From Apostichopus japonicus (Eukaryota > Echinodermata > Holothuroidea > Aspidochirotida > Stichopodidae), in contig NC_092577.1 of the NCBI RefSeq assembly GCF_037975245.1, positions 12,094,013-12,158,012 on the forward strand: a stretch of 64,000 bases of DNA, read 5' to 3'. A program made the translations under genes and the position numbers. A model generated the notes under the pieces. That model was not told where the DNA came from. It made no database searches and saw only the letters and a program-made list of their open reading frames with translations. Shown here in pieces: positions 12,241 to 55,541 of the stretch (the first letter of the stretch is position 1; the number at the start of each line of letters is the position of its first letter).

Positions 12241-12459
12241 TGCAAAAAAAGCAAAAAAGCCAGATCATTTGTATACGTCTTCATACATACATTGTGCATT
12301 CGACTTTTAAATTGAATTAACTTTACCCCGCTGTTTCGAAAGAGTAGATGTACTTTGCACAACAGATACATGTTTAGTCGACCAGAGTTGTAAGTACTAT
12401 ACTCCTGACTAAAGAACCAAGTTGAAAAATTGTTTTCGTCTCCAATGATTCAAGTTATT

Positions 12460-13320
12460 GGAGTGTTTTGTGCAACTTTTAATGTTTGGAAAGTGTCATT
12501 TCCGGTATCTGATAGGCACATGGCAAACATTTTTTCTTGCTATTATTTAGTGCTCCACTCAAATAGTGTCATAGTTGCCCCTGAAAAATGCCGTGAAAAA
12601 GCAACCCTCCCTTATCCCCACAACCTTCCCATACACACCAACTTTTGTGTAATACTAAAATTTATTGGGGGGGGGGGGCTAATGTGTGGAGACTATCTAA
12701 GCGGAGCGCCACCATCGGTTGGGGCGGAGCGTACAAGAAAATTTTGGGTTTTTCAACCCCCCCCCCCCAGATGGCCGGAAACGGCACTTCCCGAGTGTTT
12801 TATGCTGCGAATACCTAGCCCTAAAATATTGGTCTCAAGCCTGCAATTTCTCAGATTGCATGTAAAAGTCTGTAAAAACATTGTAATTTGTATATTCGAT
12901 GGTGTTTTAAGAGAGTAGCTATAACTCGTAGTGTACTCGCAAAGACGTTTTTGAGTGTATAGTAATGGGATGTTGGAGAACTGGCTGAAATGAGGCAAGT
13001 CATTGGCCTAAGACAAAGTTGTGTTGCGCTTACCGGTACTCACACTCACTGCTTCCACTTTTCACGGGGTGACAATGTGGTCTATAGCCAGTGGACGAGC
13101 CGAGGGTCCCCCCAGCATTTACTAAAATTATTACACCTATATAGTATACGTGTGTATCGGACAGATCGACAAGTATGCATTGAAAATGGGCAGATGCACG
13201 TTTCGGAGCCTTGGTAAATATTGGCGGGGGGGGGGGGCTAATCATGCATTTTCCCCCTCAAATTTTTCATTGGGGGCCGAGCCCCCCAGGCCCCCCCTCC
13301 CGGTTCCGCCGCCACTGCTT
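12460..13320. mobile_element. Degenerate mosaic of the same MITE family
   Basis: Pieces shared with 10519-10810 and 16379-16757: gtcatttccggtatctg at about 12497, aagcggagcgccaccatcgg at about 12700, a reversed ggccggaaacggcacttccc near 12773, and a terminal-like ccgccgccactgctt at 13307. Long G and C runs occur at 12665, 12757 and 13224. Boundaries and order are uncertain. Confidence 0.5.
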
Positions 13321-13750
13321 CCATATTAGTCTGCGCATGCAGTTATCAGTTTAAAGTCTCAATGTGTGTTTGCCAAAATTAAACTTCGACCTCTCCATCT
13401 TACTGCACTAAAGGCTCATTGTAAATGACACCTTTCTATGCAATTTTCATGTCCGACTATATTCATTATTTTTATTGAGCTATCTGTCGTTAAAAATTGT
13501 GAGCTGAATAATATTCGCTAGATTTTTTAACGAGTCAGTAGATTCTACGGCAAACTTCAATCAAAATTTGCAAGCACCGCCCAACATTATCATGCGCCAA
13601 TCAAATCTATCTGTTTTGTTTACCGTTAGCTAGGTCTAGGCCTACTTTCACTTTCGTGGCTAGCCTGTCTTAGGTTCCTAATTCTCTTGAAAGAACGTTT
13701 CTTTCTCTCGGGCTTACTGATGTAGCTTGCGTAATTGTGTCAACTCCTTC

Positions 13751-14056
13751 CATAGTAATAATCAGCAGTTATTTTTACGACGCTTTAGCGACCATAAATA
13801 TGGGAGAAACCCGCAAAGGCTTATGGATTACAACTTACACGTCGGGTGGCTTCCAATTCAACATTTTTAACTCAAATTTGGAATCTTTTCAATTAAGAAA
13901 GTCATTTCAGATGGGAAAACCGTAGATTGCTCTTGGATGAAAAACCCACCTTAATGATTATGACCCGACCGGGAATCGAACCCCGAACCTCCCGATTACT
14001 AAGCCTCATTGCTTCAAATATACCACCGCCTTTATCCACTCGGCCACAGCACCGGT
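13751..14056 (-). mobile_element. tRNA-derived SINE (family S1)
   Basis: On the minus strand it opens with a tRNA-like head: box A tggccgagtggataaaggc, box B ggttcgattcccgg. A body shared with 15594 and 31762 follows (atccaagagcaatctacgg-type block, cgtcgtaaaaataactgc), ending in a ctgattatt-type tail. The head most resembles a class II (Ser/Leu-like) tRNA. Confidence 0.8.
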
Positions 14057-14837
14057 TTGAGTAATGAATAAACAGGTGATTTCAGACGTTTCCTCCTTGG
14101 AATTGTAAAAAGTGAACGATACGAATAGGACAGCATTAAACTCTTGATCGGGTCGCATGTTTAGACTATTTATGAACAGCTGATCGATGAATATTGACAT
14201 GAAATTTGCATAAGAAAGGTATTACTTTCACTGAGCCTATATCAGTAAGCTGGAAGGGTCGAAGTTAAATTTGGCAAACAACTAGAACGTGATTACACAC
14301 ACCATTAATTACACTTTATACTTAATTAACGTTATGTTAATTAAAAATAAATTCAACTGTTATTCTCCAACGAATAGAGAATGTTAATTTACTGTGTGGT
14401 ATGGTATAAAGCTGTTACTTTTATAACGTTTTGTTATTTTTACAGAATGGACCATGAACGTTAATTTAACTTTGAAGGTACATTGCCAAAAAACAACGTT
14501 TCCTGATATTTTAGCTTTAAAAACGGTTGAATTGATTTTTAATTTAGGTTTATTAAGTGAGTTTTTTCTTTAAAGTGCATGCTTATTTGACACTCCTGAA
14601 AGTATAGGCTATAGGCGTCGCATGTATCACAAATAATTGCCGCATTAATTGGCCTATATACATTCAGTTATACTGTTTCAAGTCCGCTTGAATATATACA
14701 TATGGAAGTTTTCAACTGACATGTCCCACCAACCGTAGAATAGCGATCAGAACGCAGCATTCAAATATTACCCATAGCCGTTTAGATTATGAACTAGAAG
14801 AGGTCGAAAAAGTTAAGCATCATACTAAAATAACAAC

Positions 14838-15209
14838 CATAGGCGTAGGAGGCGGGGGCTGCGGGAGCTGCAGCCCTCCAACCAAAATTGTTGTGAAAAT
14901 GTTGGCAATAATGCTGATATTTTTCAGGCACCTACTGAAAGAAAAATAATTTGCAATGCGTTTTGCAATGGTTAAACTGATATTATTATCATCATTATTA
15001 TTGTAATTTATTCCCCAATAATTGTAACCAATATGGAAGGGTATAACACGGCAAATGATTGTATGTTTTTGGCATGCATTATAATAACCGATGCATGCCT
15101 ATATGATATGCACATGTTGAACGCGCGAAAAATTTTGGTTATATTTTTTCGGGCAAGTCGTTATAGCCCCCCCCCCCCCCCAATCAAGTTGGGCTCCTAT
15201 ACGCCTATG
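14838..15209. mobile_element. hAT-type MITE (CATAGGCGTA termini)
   Basis: 372 bp beginning CATAGGCGTAGGAG and ending CTCCTATACGCCTATG, flanked by ataacaac (14830-14837) and ctaacaac (15210-15217), an 8-bp duplication with one mismatch. A C-run precedes the right end. Non-coding. Confidence 0.8.
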
Positions 15210-15593
15210 CTAACAACCCATGAATTTACCATCTAAGCTCGCTGCGGAATCAACCTCTTCCAAACAGGAAACTGTAAAAACTATACCTTAGATCACCTTC
15301 AGATCTTTTGACTTTAGTATAGTTTATATTTCACTTCAACATTTCAGCATAGCAAAAGTGATGACGAATAAAAGTTTGCTGACTTGGGACTATTTTCCGA
15401 CTGTCTCACTCCTCATAGGGGCCAGATTGTATACAGGGATGGAGCGTGAAATCCTATATCCTCGATTATCTTATCCGCTCCTGGATGGAGATATATACGT
15501 ACATGCTCAAGACTGATCTGATGTATGACAGATGAATACTCCGGCATCTCAATTAATTAAGCCGGTCACGCTTAGGCATAGGCCTGCATTGAC

Positions 15594-15925
15594 ATTCTGC
15601 CGAGTGGATTAAAGGTGGTGGCATTTGAAGCAGTGGGGTTCAGCAATTGGGAGGTTCCGCCGGGTTCGATACCCGGACATTTCATAGTTAGTTTCATCCA
15701 AGAGCAATCTACGGTTTTACAATCTGAAATGACTTTCTTATAGTTAAACCATGGAGATATCACCGGTGATAGCTCCATGAGGTTCAGACTCAAAATGTTG
15801 AGTTAAAATGTTGAATTGGAAGCCATCATCCGACCTGTAAGTTTTAATCCAAAAGCCCTTGCGGGCTTTAACCTCAATTTTGGTCGCTCAAGCGTCGTAA
15901 AAATAACTGCCTGATTATGATTTTG
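15594..15925 (+). mobile_element. tRNA-derived SINE (family S1), intact
   Basis: tRNA-like head ctgccgagtggattaaagg with box B gggttcgatacccgg, body, and a tail of gattatgatt repeats running into a TTA/TTG microsatellite (to about 16010). At 15802-15818 it carries the uninterrupted gagttaaaatgttgaa that is split by a transposon in the 31762 copy. Confidence 0.85.
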
Positions 15926-16378
15926 ATTATGATTATGATTATTAGTATTATTGTTATTATTATTATTAAAATTATTGTTATTATTGCTGTTTTGTTGTTG
16001 TTGTTACTATTATAACTTATATTTATATAAATATCTAGTTAGTATCCATGGCTATCCCTGACAATAGGCTTTATCGCGATTCCCCCGAAAAGCTGAGAAC
16101 AGACATATATAATGTGATCTAATTACCCGAAAGGTCGAGAAACGAGCAAGTCAAACACAGTTTGTATCTAAATAAGCATCAATTGCGAAAGTTTGCCACC
16201 ATCTTCGGTTGAAGAAAGTTGAACGAACTTTCCAACAACAGGGTATACTATTATATGATAAGACGGCGCTGTGCTAAATCAGAATTTATCGTCGACCGTA
16301 CCTCGGTCTATATATATATATACTCTGCCGTATATATTCTTATCACCCACCCAAAATATGATTTGGTCTACTTTTGAG

Positions 16379-16757
16379 CAGTGGCGGAGCGTCCATACAG
16401 TCAGGGGGCGAATGCCCCCCTGACGGACTCAAATGGACTGCTGGCGCCCTTTTCAGCATTTTACCACTTTTTACTTATTCGGGATTATTGACTTTTTTAT
16501 TGCGCTCTCATCTACCTATTGACATTTGTCACATTTTGTTGGTGTACTTTTCTGACGTGATGCTCTAACAGCATTCTTCGTTTATCTGCAAATTAGCAAG
16601 GCCTTGGAAGGGTCATTTCCGGCGATCTAGGGATTATCTTACTCTAAAAAAATCTGTACGCTCCGCGCCAACCTGTGGTGGCGCTCCGCTTAGTGTCGAA
16701 AGCGCCCCTACAATCCATTCTCGCCCCACTTGACCAATATCCAAAGCTCCGCCACTG
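16379..16757. mobile_element. hAT-type MITE (CAGTGGCGGAGC termini)
   Basis: 379 bp with perfect 12-bp termini CAGTGGCGGAGC / GCTCCGCCACTG, flanked by cttttgag (16371-16378) and cttgtgag (16758-16765), one mismatch in 8. Contains ggtcatttccggcgatct, linking it to 10519-10810. Confidence 0.88.
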
Positions 16758-16765
16758 CTTGTGAG

Positions 16766-18911
16766 ACTCAGAGTGGCCGAGAAATATTCTGTACTCAATA
16801 TTGCATTTCTCGACCCCAAAAAAGTGTTGGAGTTTATCCACGCAACCTTTTGCATGCGACCCTGTTCTACGTGTATTTTCCTCTTATCTTAGTCTGAAAA
16901 TCGCTCTGTTAACTGAGTGTTATAACGTTCTACGTCACAAAAGTTTGTTGACCTACAAATGACCCAGGGTGATACATCCACAAGCTTGAGTCGTGATCAA
17001 AACATTAAGGGGCTGAGCCTTCGATATAACGGAAATCTAACATGGTTTCGTTTCGATGAACAGGATTGATAGTGTGCTTTTTAACAACCAAGGATTTAAA
17101 GTAAGATAGTATGAATGTTTAGGACTTTAAGTCATTTTAAATCTATTTAGAATTTTTATTGTATGATGGCTCCGTGCAGTAATATAAGCTTGAAAATGTT
17201 TTTCACTGCGCTTTCTTGATCGTTCTCTCTATTCGTTAGGCAATATTTTTATGTGTCTAGCAATAGGAAAATGAACCTAGCGTTAAGGATTTACTGTTAG
17301 TGTTATGCGTATTAGTCATCATTTAGGGCCTAGCCTGTAAATGGGGAATGTGTTTAACGTTACTGTTACTAGTGTTCATACAAGCTTGGCGTAGACAAGT
17401 TTCTTTCGTCAATGTTAGGTATTTCAAACCAATTTAACTCTAGTATCGTTAATATCTCATTCTTACCATAATATTTCATATATTTTACTAGGCGTTGGTT
17501 AGCTCATGCATAACTTGTTCACTTTGATTAGCCTAGCCCTAGGGGCCTACTCAGTGTTACTGTTACTGTGTTGTGTTAGGTTTGATATGAAATTTAGCCT
17601 AACATTAGACTAGGAGGTTGTGTCCCTTAGATTCTTAATTTTTTTCCTGTTGAATATTTCAACACATTTCATGACATCATCATTGTTCAACATGACAATA
17701 TTTTGTGCAATGTATTTTGTGCAATATATTCGTTTTTGTGTCTTATTTATTGGTTCCCTAGTATTTTCCATTCAATGTGCAAATTTTCCTCTATAGGGTC
17801 CCATTGGAAATGGGCCGACGTTCTGTCAGCCTAATGGATTTAGCTCCTGTTACTCTTTTTGTTCTTTTCAATTCCATCCTTTTTGTCTTTTTTGTCTTTG
17901 TAATATTTTTGTATTTTGAATAATCTGAGTGCGAATAAAATAAAATCATATCAAATCAAGACAACACCCTGGTTGTACATGTAGAAGCCTACCAGCAGTA
18001 TGCTGGTACTAAATGATAGTTAGGCCTTGAATATTCCAGACATTCAATTGTTTTCTATGTAATGAAAGCTTTATCAAAGTCTTATAATGTGCATGTTTTT
18101 AGAATAAAGTTTGCAATCACAGTGTGTTGCATAAGTGATAATAAGTTATTTAGGTTTAGACGTTGCATCAGTGGTGATTCGCCAGGATTGCCTTTCTTTT
18201 GTGTCTTTTACCCTTGACTGGAAAATTACACCCAGCTAAAGCATGCTAAGATTGCATGCATGCTGTACGGTACATGAAACCAGCTAGGATTCCATACATA
18301 AAATCACCTTCATAGGCCTTCTATATTTGAGAATGCAAAGAGAGTTGGTCAGGATCTGGTTTCCCCTCCAAAGGTTAAATTAAAGATGTCCTCGGAAAAG
18401 TCCCTATTTGAGAACAGGTAGCGGATCAATGTTGAATATAAAGAGCAAATTATGTCAACGTGAGGTGTCTGTGATTGTTTACAAAGTGCGCAGCTTGCCT
18501 GCCAGTAAGTGACGAGAAAAAAAACAACCATGGTTGTGTGATCCCCCGATCCTTCACACAATGACTGCAGTTGCAAGCACGGTCAGGATCCTCCTGAAAG
18601 CGAGACTACAATTTATTTGGCCTGATCCTAAGTTACAAGCAAGTGCATACACGCTAGGAAGCTGATCCCCCTTGCCTTTTTTTTAAGTAAACAAGGGTTT
18701 AGTATAGGGACATTCATCGTTTAGTGACTAGTGATTTAGAAGGCAAAGAATATGATACATTTTTTTTTTTTTGAATAACAGTATATAGGCCTACTGTACT
18801 GTACAGTGTCACTTTCATTGATATATATTTAACTGTCTGGTATCCATGGACCACTGAAAAGCTCATACAGTATCTCATATTTTCATGTAAAATTTCACAG
18901 ATGATGCACAG
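16766..18911 (+). other. No gene recognised; upstream of PI4KB
   Basis: AT-rich sequence with no exon I can support. It may hold the missing PI4KB 5' exon. Around 17797-17950 a ggtcccattggaaatgggcc hairpin and a T-rich, then aataaaataaaa, tail resemble the 3' end of a truncated LINE, unconfirmed. Confidence 0.4.
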
Positions 18912-49493
<30,582 letters not shown>

Positions 49494-50390
49494 AAGCGGA
49501 TCGAACAATCAAACAATTGAATGATCAACATTCATGGCGGTAAAACTGGCCAACCAGACGGAAGGCGGGAGAGGACAACCTGCGCTGGTTACGTTTCCAT
49601 AGAGATGCTTTTTTGTGCCGTGGCTTATTATTCATGAGACCTATTAAATATTCATGAGATTGATGGAAAGTTCCCCCGATGGTCCACACCCCCAGTCGGG
49701 ACGCATCCATCTAGGGATCGTTCTTCTTTCATCGAGGATGTATGAGAATGACAAATGGAAATGCTCTTTCTGTAGGATATCTCTTTAGGATTATTCATGA
49801 CTATGATAATTTAGGTGAAAACTTGTGTGGCTTGAAATGGAGGACCAACCTCGGCTGTGCAGGCTGTTTGCATACTGTGATTATGCAAGGTTGAAACTGG
49901 GCAATGAATATTCATTTGGATGTGATCAAATATTCATGATGATAAGGTGTGCCCTGTGAGATGATGGAAAAAAACAGATGGAAACTCTGAGGACAAAGTT
50001 TGATCGTAACATTTAAAGCCGAAGAACGGAATGGTTCCTCTTGTGCAATGCAGTTGCATTTAGCCTATCACGGAGAGACCAACCCGATACATTTGACTTT
50101 GGAGAGGAGATATTAAAGTTATCATGTTTCTTTCCACGTTTCTGGTATGCCACTCGTAGAGGTCTTTGTCATATTTGAAAAATAACTTGCTATCATAATT
50201 AGCAAATATCAAATCTTTTCCTTTGTAAAATTAATTCAGTAATCTTTAGGTATTTGAGAGGGTGGAATGAATCTTTTTTGCAATCCAATTTGAGTTTTGA
50301 ACTTCTCTGAAGGGATTATTGTAGGCAGGAGTTAAGTGTTTGGTGTGTCATAGTGTCATTATCCAATAAAAGCAAAGGAATGTTTAGGTT
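49494..50390 (+). other. PI4KB 3' UTR (candidate)
   Basis: Sequence after the stop up to just beyond the first AATAAA (50365-50370), which is followed by a T/GT-rich stretch. The true 3' end could be further downstream: other AATAAA hexamers occur, for example near 52079 and 53015. Confidence 0.45.
50365..50370 (+). terminator. Candidate PI4KB polyadenylation signal AATAAA
   Basis: First canonical hexamer after the stop codon, 872 bp downstream, followed by gttcagtttattgtttc as a U/GU-rich element. Confidence 0.45.
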
Positions 50391-51182
50391 CAGTTTATTG
50401 TTTCTATACCTACTTTGGTTTGAGAGATATATTCATGTCTGGATTGACTCAATATATAAAAACGTATTTACGGTGATGAATAGGTGGGACCTCTCGGCCT
50501 GACGTTTCGTTAATGTTGACCATAATCAAGTGTAGTAACTTACTAATTTATCAATATGAATTAATTAATAATAACTAGTTAATAATATACTAGAAAAAAA
50601 AGTAAGAAAAAAAAAGCAAGTATCCCCAAAACTTTTTCTAGAATGATCTAAAAGATGACAGGTTATCCAAGAAAAATAATTCATTATGACTATCAATGTT
50701 ACTAACATGTACTACTCTATGAAGAATAATACAGGCAGTGTGTTTTATTTTCTAGGTTTTGGTTTGCTATTTAGAATCCATTTTGGTCTACCAGACTAGG
50801 TAAAACAGCCAGCCACTTTGATTAATGTGCCATCAATATTTCAGAGGATCATTCCCCAAGTTTAAAAAAATTGGTATTGAATTGTAACCTGCACTGATAG
50901 AATTTTCCATTTCATGATCTTTACTTTGATATCGTAACACTCATGTTTTCTTGCGTAGTAAATTTATCCTCTAAGCTACGTTATGACAGTAAGAGACAAC
51001 TGCCATCTAAAACTTTTGTGCAATTAAAACTTAAACAATAGTTTTTTGTAGAAGATAGATGTCAGCCCAAGCTGAAAAGGTTCAATATCACTTTTTTTCT
51101 TCTTTTTGTGTCATCATATTGATCGTCAGACCATTCAGAACTCTCCGACAGTAGATGTCATTACGTAACAGTCGGTCGGTGA

Positions 51183-51305
51183 AATTTACATAAATGTTAA
51201 ATTTACATAAATATGAATTTTACATTAATGTAAAATTTACATAAATGTGAAATTTACATAAATGTAAAATTTACATAATTGTGAAATTTACATAAATGTG
51301 AAATG
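51183..51305 (+). repeat. 18-bp AT-rich minisatellite
   Basis: Units of aaatttacataaatgtg, about 6-7 copies with small variations. Confidence 0.88.
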
Positions 51306-51606
51306 CCAGTGATAAGAGAGAGAGTAGTCATTGTCAATCAGTGCATTTCTTTACAGTTAGTTTTTCATAGTTGTTTAATAACAATGTTTTTTGTTACAGG
51401 GTCCAGTAAATCTTAATTCATCATTTCATGATATATAAATTATTTTTTCTGTGGAATGCATCTGTTGACTATTAAAACCACATCTAATATGTAAGGCTCT
51501 CTGTCAAAAGTAATATATGGAGAAGGCTGCAGCCAGGCTGCTTATATAGGACATCATATCTTGTGCCATGCAGTATCACACAATACGCACAGCAGCTTCA
51601 CACAAC

Positions 51607-51890
51607 ATATCGGCACTGCTGGTCTGTTGAGCTTATCTCTATGGTTTGTTATTGATGCAGCTTTGCTGGTCTGCTGAGATAATCTCTATGGTTTGTTATT
51701 GATGCAGCCTTGCTGGTCTGCTGAGATAATCTCTATGGTTTGTTATTGATGCAGCCTTGCTGGTCTGCTGAGATAATCTCTATGGTTTGTTATTGATGCA
51801 GCCTTGCTGGTCTGCTGAGATAATCTCTATGGTTTGTTATTGATGCAGCCTTGCTGGTCTGCTGAGATAATCTCTCTCTGGTTTGTTATA
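51607..51890 (+). repeat. 47-bp minisatellite, about 6 copies
   Basis: Units starting gatgcagccttgctggtc at 51654, 51701, 51748, 51795 and 51842 (period 47), plus a partial first copy from 51607; nearly identical. Confidence 0.95.
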
Positions 51891-53854
51891 TGGTTTGCTA
51901 TATGGTTTGTTATTATGCAGCCTTGCTGCAGAGGGAGTGTGCAGCTGCTGCAGCCTCTTCTGTTTTCAGTTTTCTTCATCTGTCTCACTCCTGTATCCAA
52001 ATATTTATATGTTGATAAATACTTTAATGACATACGTAGACATTCTCTCAGGCATCTTCTGTTGAACATATTCGGCAATCAATAAATGCAATCGATTGAT
52101 CAGTCTGTTCGAATACAGCATCAATCGAGAAATGCAGTAGATCGATCAGTCACTATATTATCCATTTCTATAAGAATACTTCTTAAAACTGCATACTGAT
52201 TGTATGAAATAGAACTGGCTCCCTTGACCATTATTAAAAAAAATCAATAAAAAAAAATCAATCTGATATTAAAGTAAGAATTAAAGACAGTCTCATGTGA
52301 GTTGTCAACTCTTCTAGAAGCCCCTTCCCTCCCCGCACCTTAATTTACTGGTATCAAATAAATCACATGTAACTGGACCAACAAATTTCAATGAATTGAA
52401 AGCGGATATTTGGAGGTTATTTAGGTACAGTGTTAGGTGTTCAATTCTGTTTGGATGTTTAAAAAAAAAACCGTCGTAAATGCATTAGAATTTGCCTGAC
52501 TACTGAAGTTCCATAGTATAATGAATGCAAAATTTAAGAATTAAAAGCATTTTCCAAATCTGCTGAAAAAAAGTTAATAACAATATTTGTAATACATATT
52601 TGACTTAATACAAAGAGACCAGATTGGATGCCCTCTTTGGGGGGGGGGGGGGGCTCATTGGGTTGTCTCTTGTCATCCACTTGTCTTTAAGAGACAATGT
52701 AAAGAAAAAGTAATTGAATTGTTCTGTTAACTAAATCATTTATAAAAAAAAAAAAATAGGTTTTCTTTAGGGATGGTCAATCTTCAACCTTGTTTTTTAG
52801 TTATTCTTTATTTCTTAAAATAAAAATGACACCTGCTACCTGATTTTTCATATTAATCTATGCAAATTTCACTTTTGTTCAGACATATCCATGAGATGCA
52901 TTATTTATGGTGTAACTTGGTTTGAAAAAAAGAAATTTGGGGATTTTTTTTTGGGGGGGGGGTTAAGGGATCACCTGTAAGTCCTTTAAATAACTTGCTT
53001 TCATGTTGTCTGTCAATAAACAAATGTTTTGCTGAAAACAGTTGGCCATAAAGAAAATGCTAGCAAATCTTGGTTTTATAGCAGACATCTGAAAGGCTAG
53101 TATTGGTAGTGGAACATCACATCTCTCTTGTGGTTTGGAAATCGAACCTATTCATTTTGCAAATTCTATTCGTTAAATTTTGGATCAGAAGTGATATTTT
53201 GTAAAATGTTCTGTTTAATTAAAATTCTTTAAAGAATTGATTTCAGTCAGATGCACATGACATGAGCATCAACGGTGAAGTGTTTCAATTCTCATTAATA
53301 TGGATATTCATAACTTCATGTGGTAAAGACACACACCCAGTTGGGAGAATTTTTGTCATGGTAATACCACTCAATACTGTCTTCTCATATCTGCTTCTAA
53401 GCACTCGTACTGACAGTATGAACAGTTCCTAATCTTTTATCTTATTCTAATGCTAATACCACTCTATACTGTCCTCTCATATCATGCTTTAAAGCACTCA
53501 TACTGACAGTAGGAACAGTTCCTAATCTTCATCCGTTAGAAAACCATGTTTATTCTTTTCATACTGTCAGTAGGAGTGCATTTGAAGCATAACATGGGAG
53601 TGTACAGTATAGAATCACTTGTCGCAACTAGGTGAGGGTCGTAGCTGAAAAATTGGGTGGGTGAATGTATGTTCACGGAACAAAGGGTGTGGACAGTCAT
53701 TGCAAGAGGTTGAAAAAATTGAGACACTATCCTCATGATCATATTACGGCACTTAAAAGAGTTCTCCTATGTATTGTCAGTTTGTGGAATAGTTACCAAA
53801 TGTAACATGTTCAGTATCGAGGCTTGGATGGGGAGAGGGGGGGTATCAGGGTTG

Positions 53855-53982
53855 GTTAATTTATAGCATGGGGGCATGGGTGGGGGTACAGGGGTGTGGT
53901 AATTTATAGCATGGGGGCATGGGCGGGGGTACAGGGGTGTGGTAATTTATAGCATGGGGGCATGGGTGGGGGTACAGGGATG
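53855..53982 (+). repeat. 43-bp G-rich minisatellite, 3 copies
   Basis: Unit ggtaatttatagcatggggg followed by catgggcgggggtacagggg; starts at about 53855, 53898 and 53941. Confidence 0.93.
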
Positions 53983-55105
53983 TAATTTTCTCTCAGAGGC
54001 AGGAGAGGATATACATAAGCTCAGTCAGGACCAGTATTACTATGGTAACCGTTCCCGTTTTTCCTTTAATATTTCTCATCGTTTGAGGGAGAGAGAGAGG
54101 AAGGGAAGGGAAGGGAGGTTATGATAGTCTCTTTCAGGACATCATACCCTATAATCCCGATATCACCATTTAATTATAACCCTGGCTAGAAGCGGAACCA
54201 CAAACTAAGGAATTTATTATTCCAAGTCTCTCTCTTCACTTTTTTAGAACCTTCTTTTCTTTAACTTATATAAGCCTTCTTGTTAAAAGTATTATCCAGC
54301 TATTTAGTAATGCTTAATAATACACTTTTCTTCTAGATTTCAATCCTTCATATTTTTTTTGGTTTTTTTTTTTTGTGATATTTGATGACTATTTTTGTTA
54401 TTCTCGATGCATGTAAACATCATCTCATATATGAACCTTTTCAATTTTTTGTTTCATTAAAGGAATCAAAGTTTTGAAAAGAAATGACAATGTTTTTTTG
54501 ATTCAGACAAAATGATACGTAAATAAAAAAAAAATTGAAGTACTAAAATGAATAACTGTTTCTTGTATATGTTTTACATAATTTGTTTATTTTGCTTTTC
54601 TTTTCACCAGTTTACAATCAAATTCATTCATATCATCTTAAATTATTGTTAAACTTGGCTCAGTCGTTCTTACTTTTAAGATATTATCCAAGAATACGCT
54701 CTTTGGAAACAAAAGTTAAAACTTAATATTTATACCAATAAGGCATTTCTGACGAGAACAGTTTTAATTATACAGTCTCAAATTTCGTCTGGGTAAAGTT
54801 TCTTCAGTGAAGCAAGCTCAACAATCCTTTTTGTTTCAAGGAATAAAAGGATAAATGTTTGTCTTCCAAATATTAGTACAAGTTGAATGGAGGTATGATG
54901 CTCATTTGATAATGCCAAGGCCCTGGAATGTGACCTTTAAACTTTCTGTTCATACCCCCCCTCTCCCCACCCACCCCCTCAACTTTCATTGGTTAGAGCC
55001 TATTACCATCATAGGCAATCTTTATAGATTCATACTGATGTATTGACTCCAACAGGAATCGTGCACACTATATAACCATACATTTGTAAAATAAAAAGTG
55101 CCTTT

Positions 55106-55111
55106 TTTATT
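55106..55111 (-). terminator. Candidate VPS11 polyadenylation signal AATAAA
   Basis: First AATAAA on the minus strand after the stop, about 430 bp downstream. No independent support for cleavage here. Confidence 0.35.
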
Positions 55112-55541
55112 ATCTTTATCTTGGAATCGAACCCACGATAACTGTCAGTACAAACTAGGGTTTAACTATGAGTCTGTAAAATCTTGGGAGGTTGGACCCA
55201 AAATAACACTGAGAATGAAGGTACAATACTGCTACCAAAACTTGGTAGGATTGAATCCATAATAATGGCGAGTAGAAACGTAAAACATGCCTGTTATAAG
55301 TCAAGGATTTGAACCCAGGTTCAGTATCAACGAGTTGCAATGAGTCCTTAAATTTTAAGGCCATTCTCTCATTACCATTTCCAGATGGCGGAAAGACCAT
55401 AGGAACTGTTTTGCTAGAATATAAGAAGAATCCAAGGGTCGCCCTCAAGAAATCTGATCTCTCCCTTTAAAACCCTTCCAATAGCTATAAAACTGATGTC
55501 AGATCCTTGTTAACAGAATTTCCGGTTTGCCTCACTCAATT

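Larger units (their letters stand above)
50391..55105. other. Convergent intergenic region
   Basis: AT-rich sequence between the PI4KB and VPS11 3' ends with several minisatellites (listed separately) and G-runs at 52638 and 52956. No supportable gene. Confidence 0.6.

Noticed and set aside
12430-12918. Plus-strand open frame of 162 codons near the PI4KB 5' side
   Set aside because: It crosses MITE-derived G and C runs and shows no domain; considered as a PI4KB 5' exon but has no fitting donor or similarity.
17797-17950. 3' end of a truncated LINE (hairpin, T-rich, aataaa tail)
   Set aside because: No reverse-transcriptase coding remnant and no second copy in the window; left as a note only.
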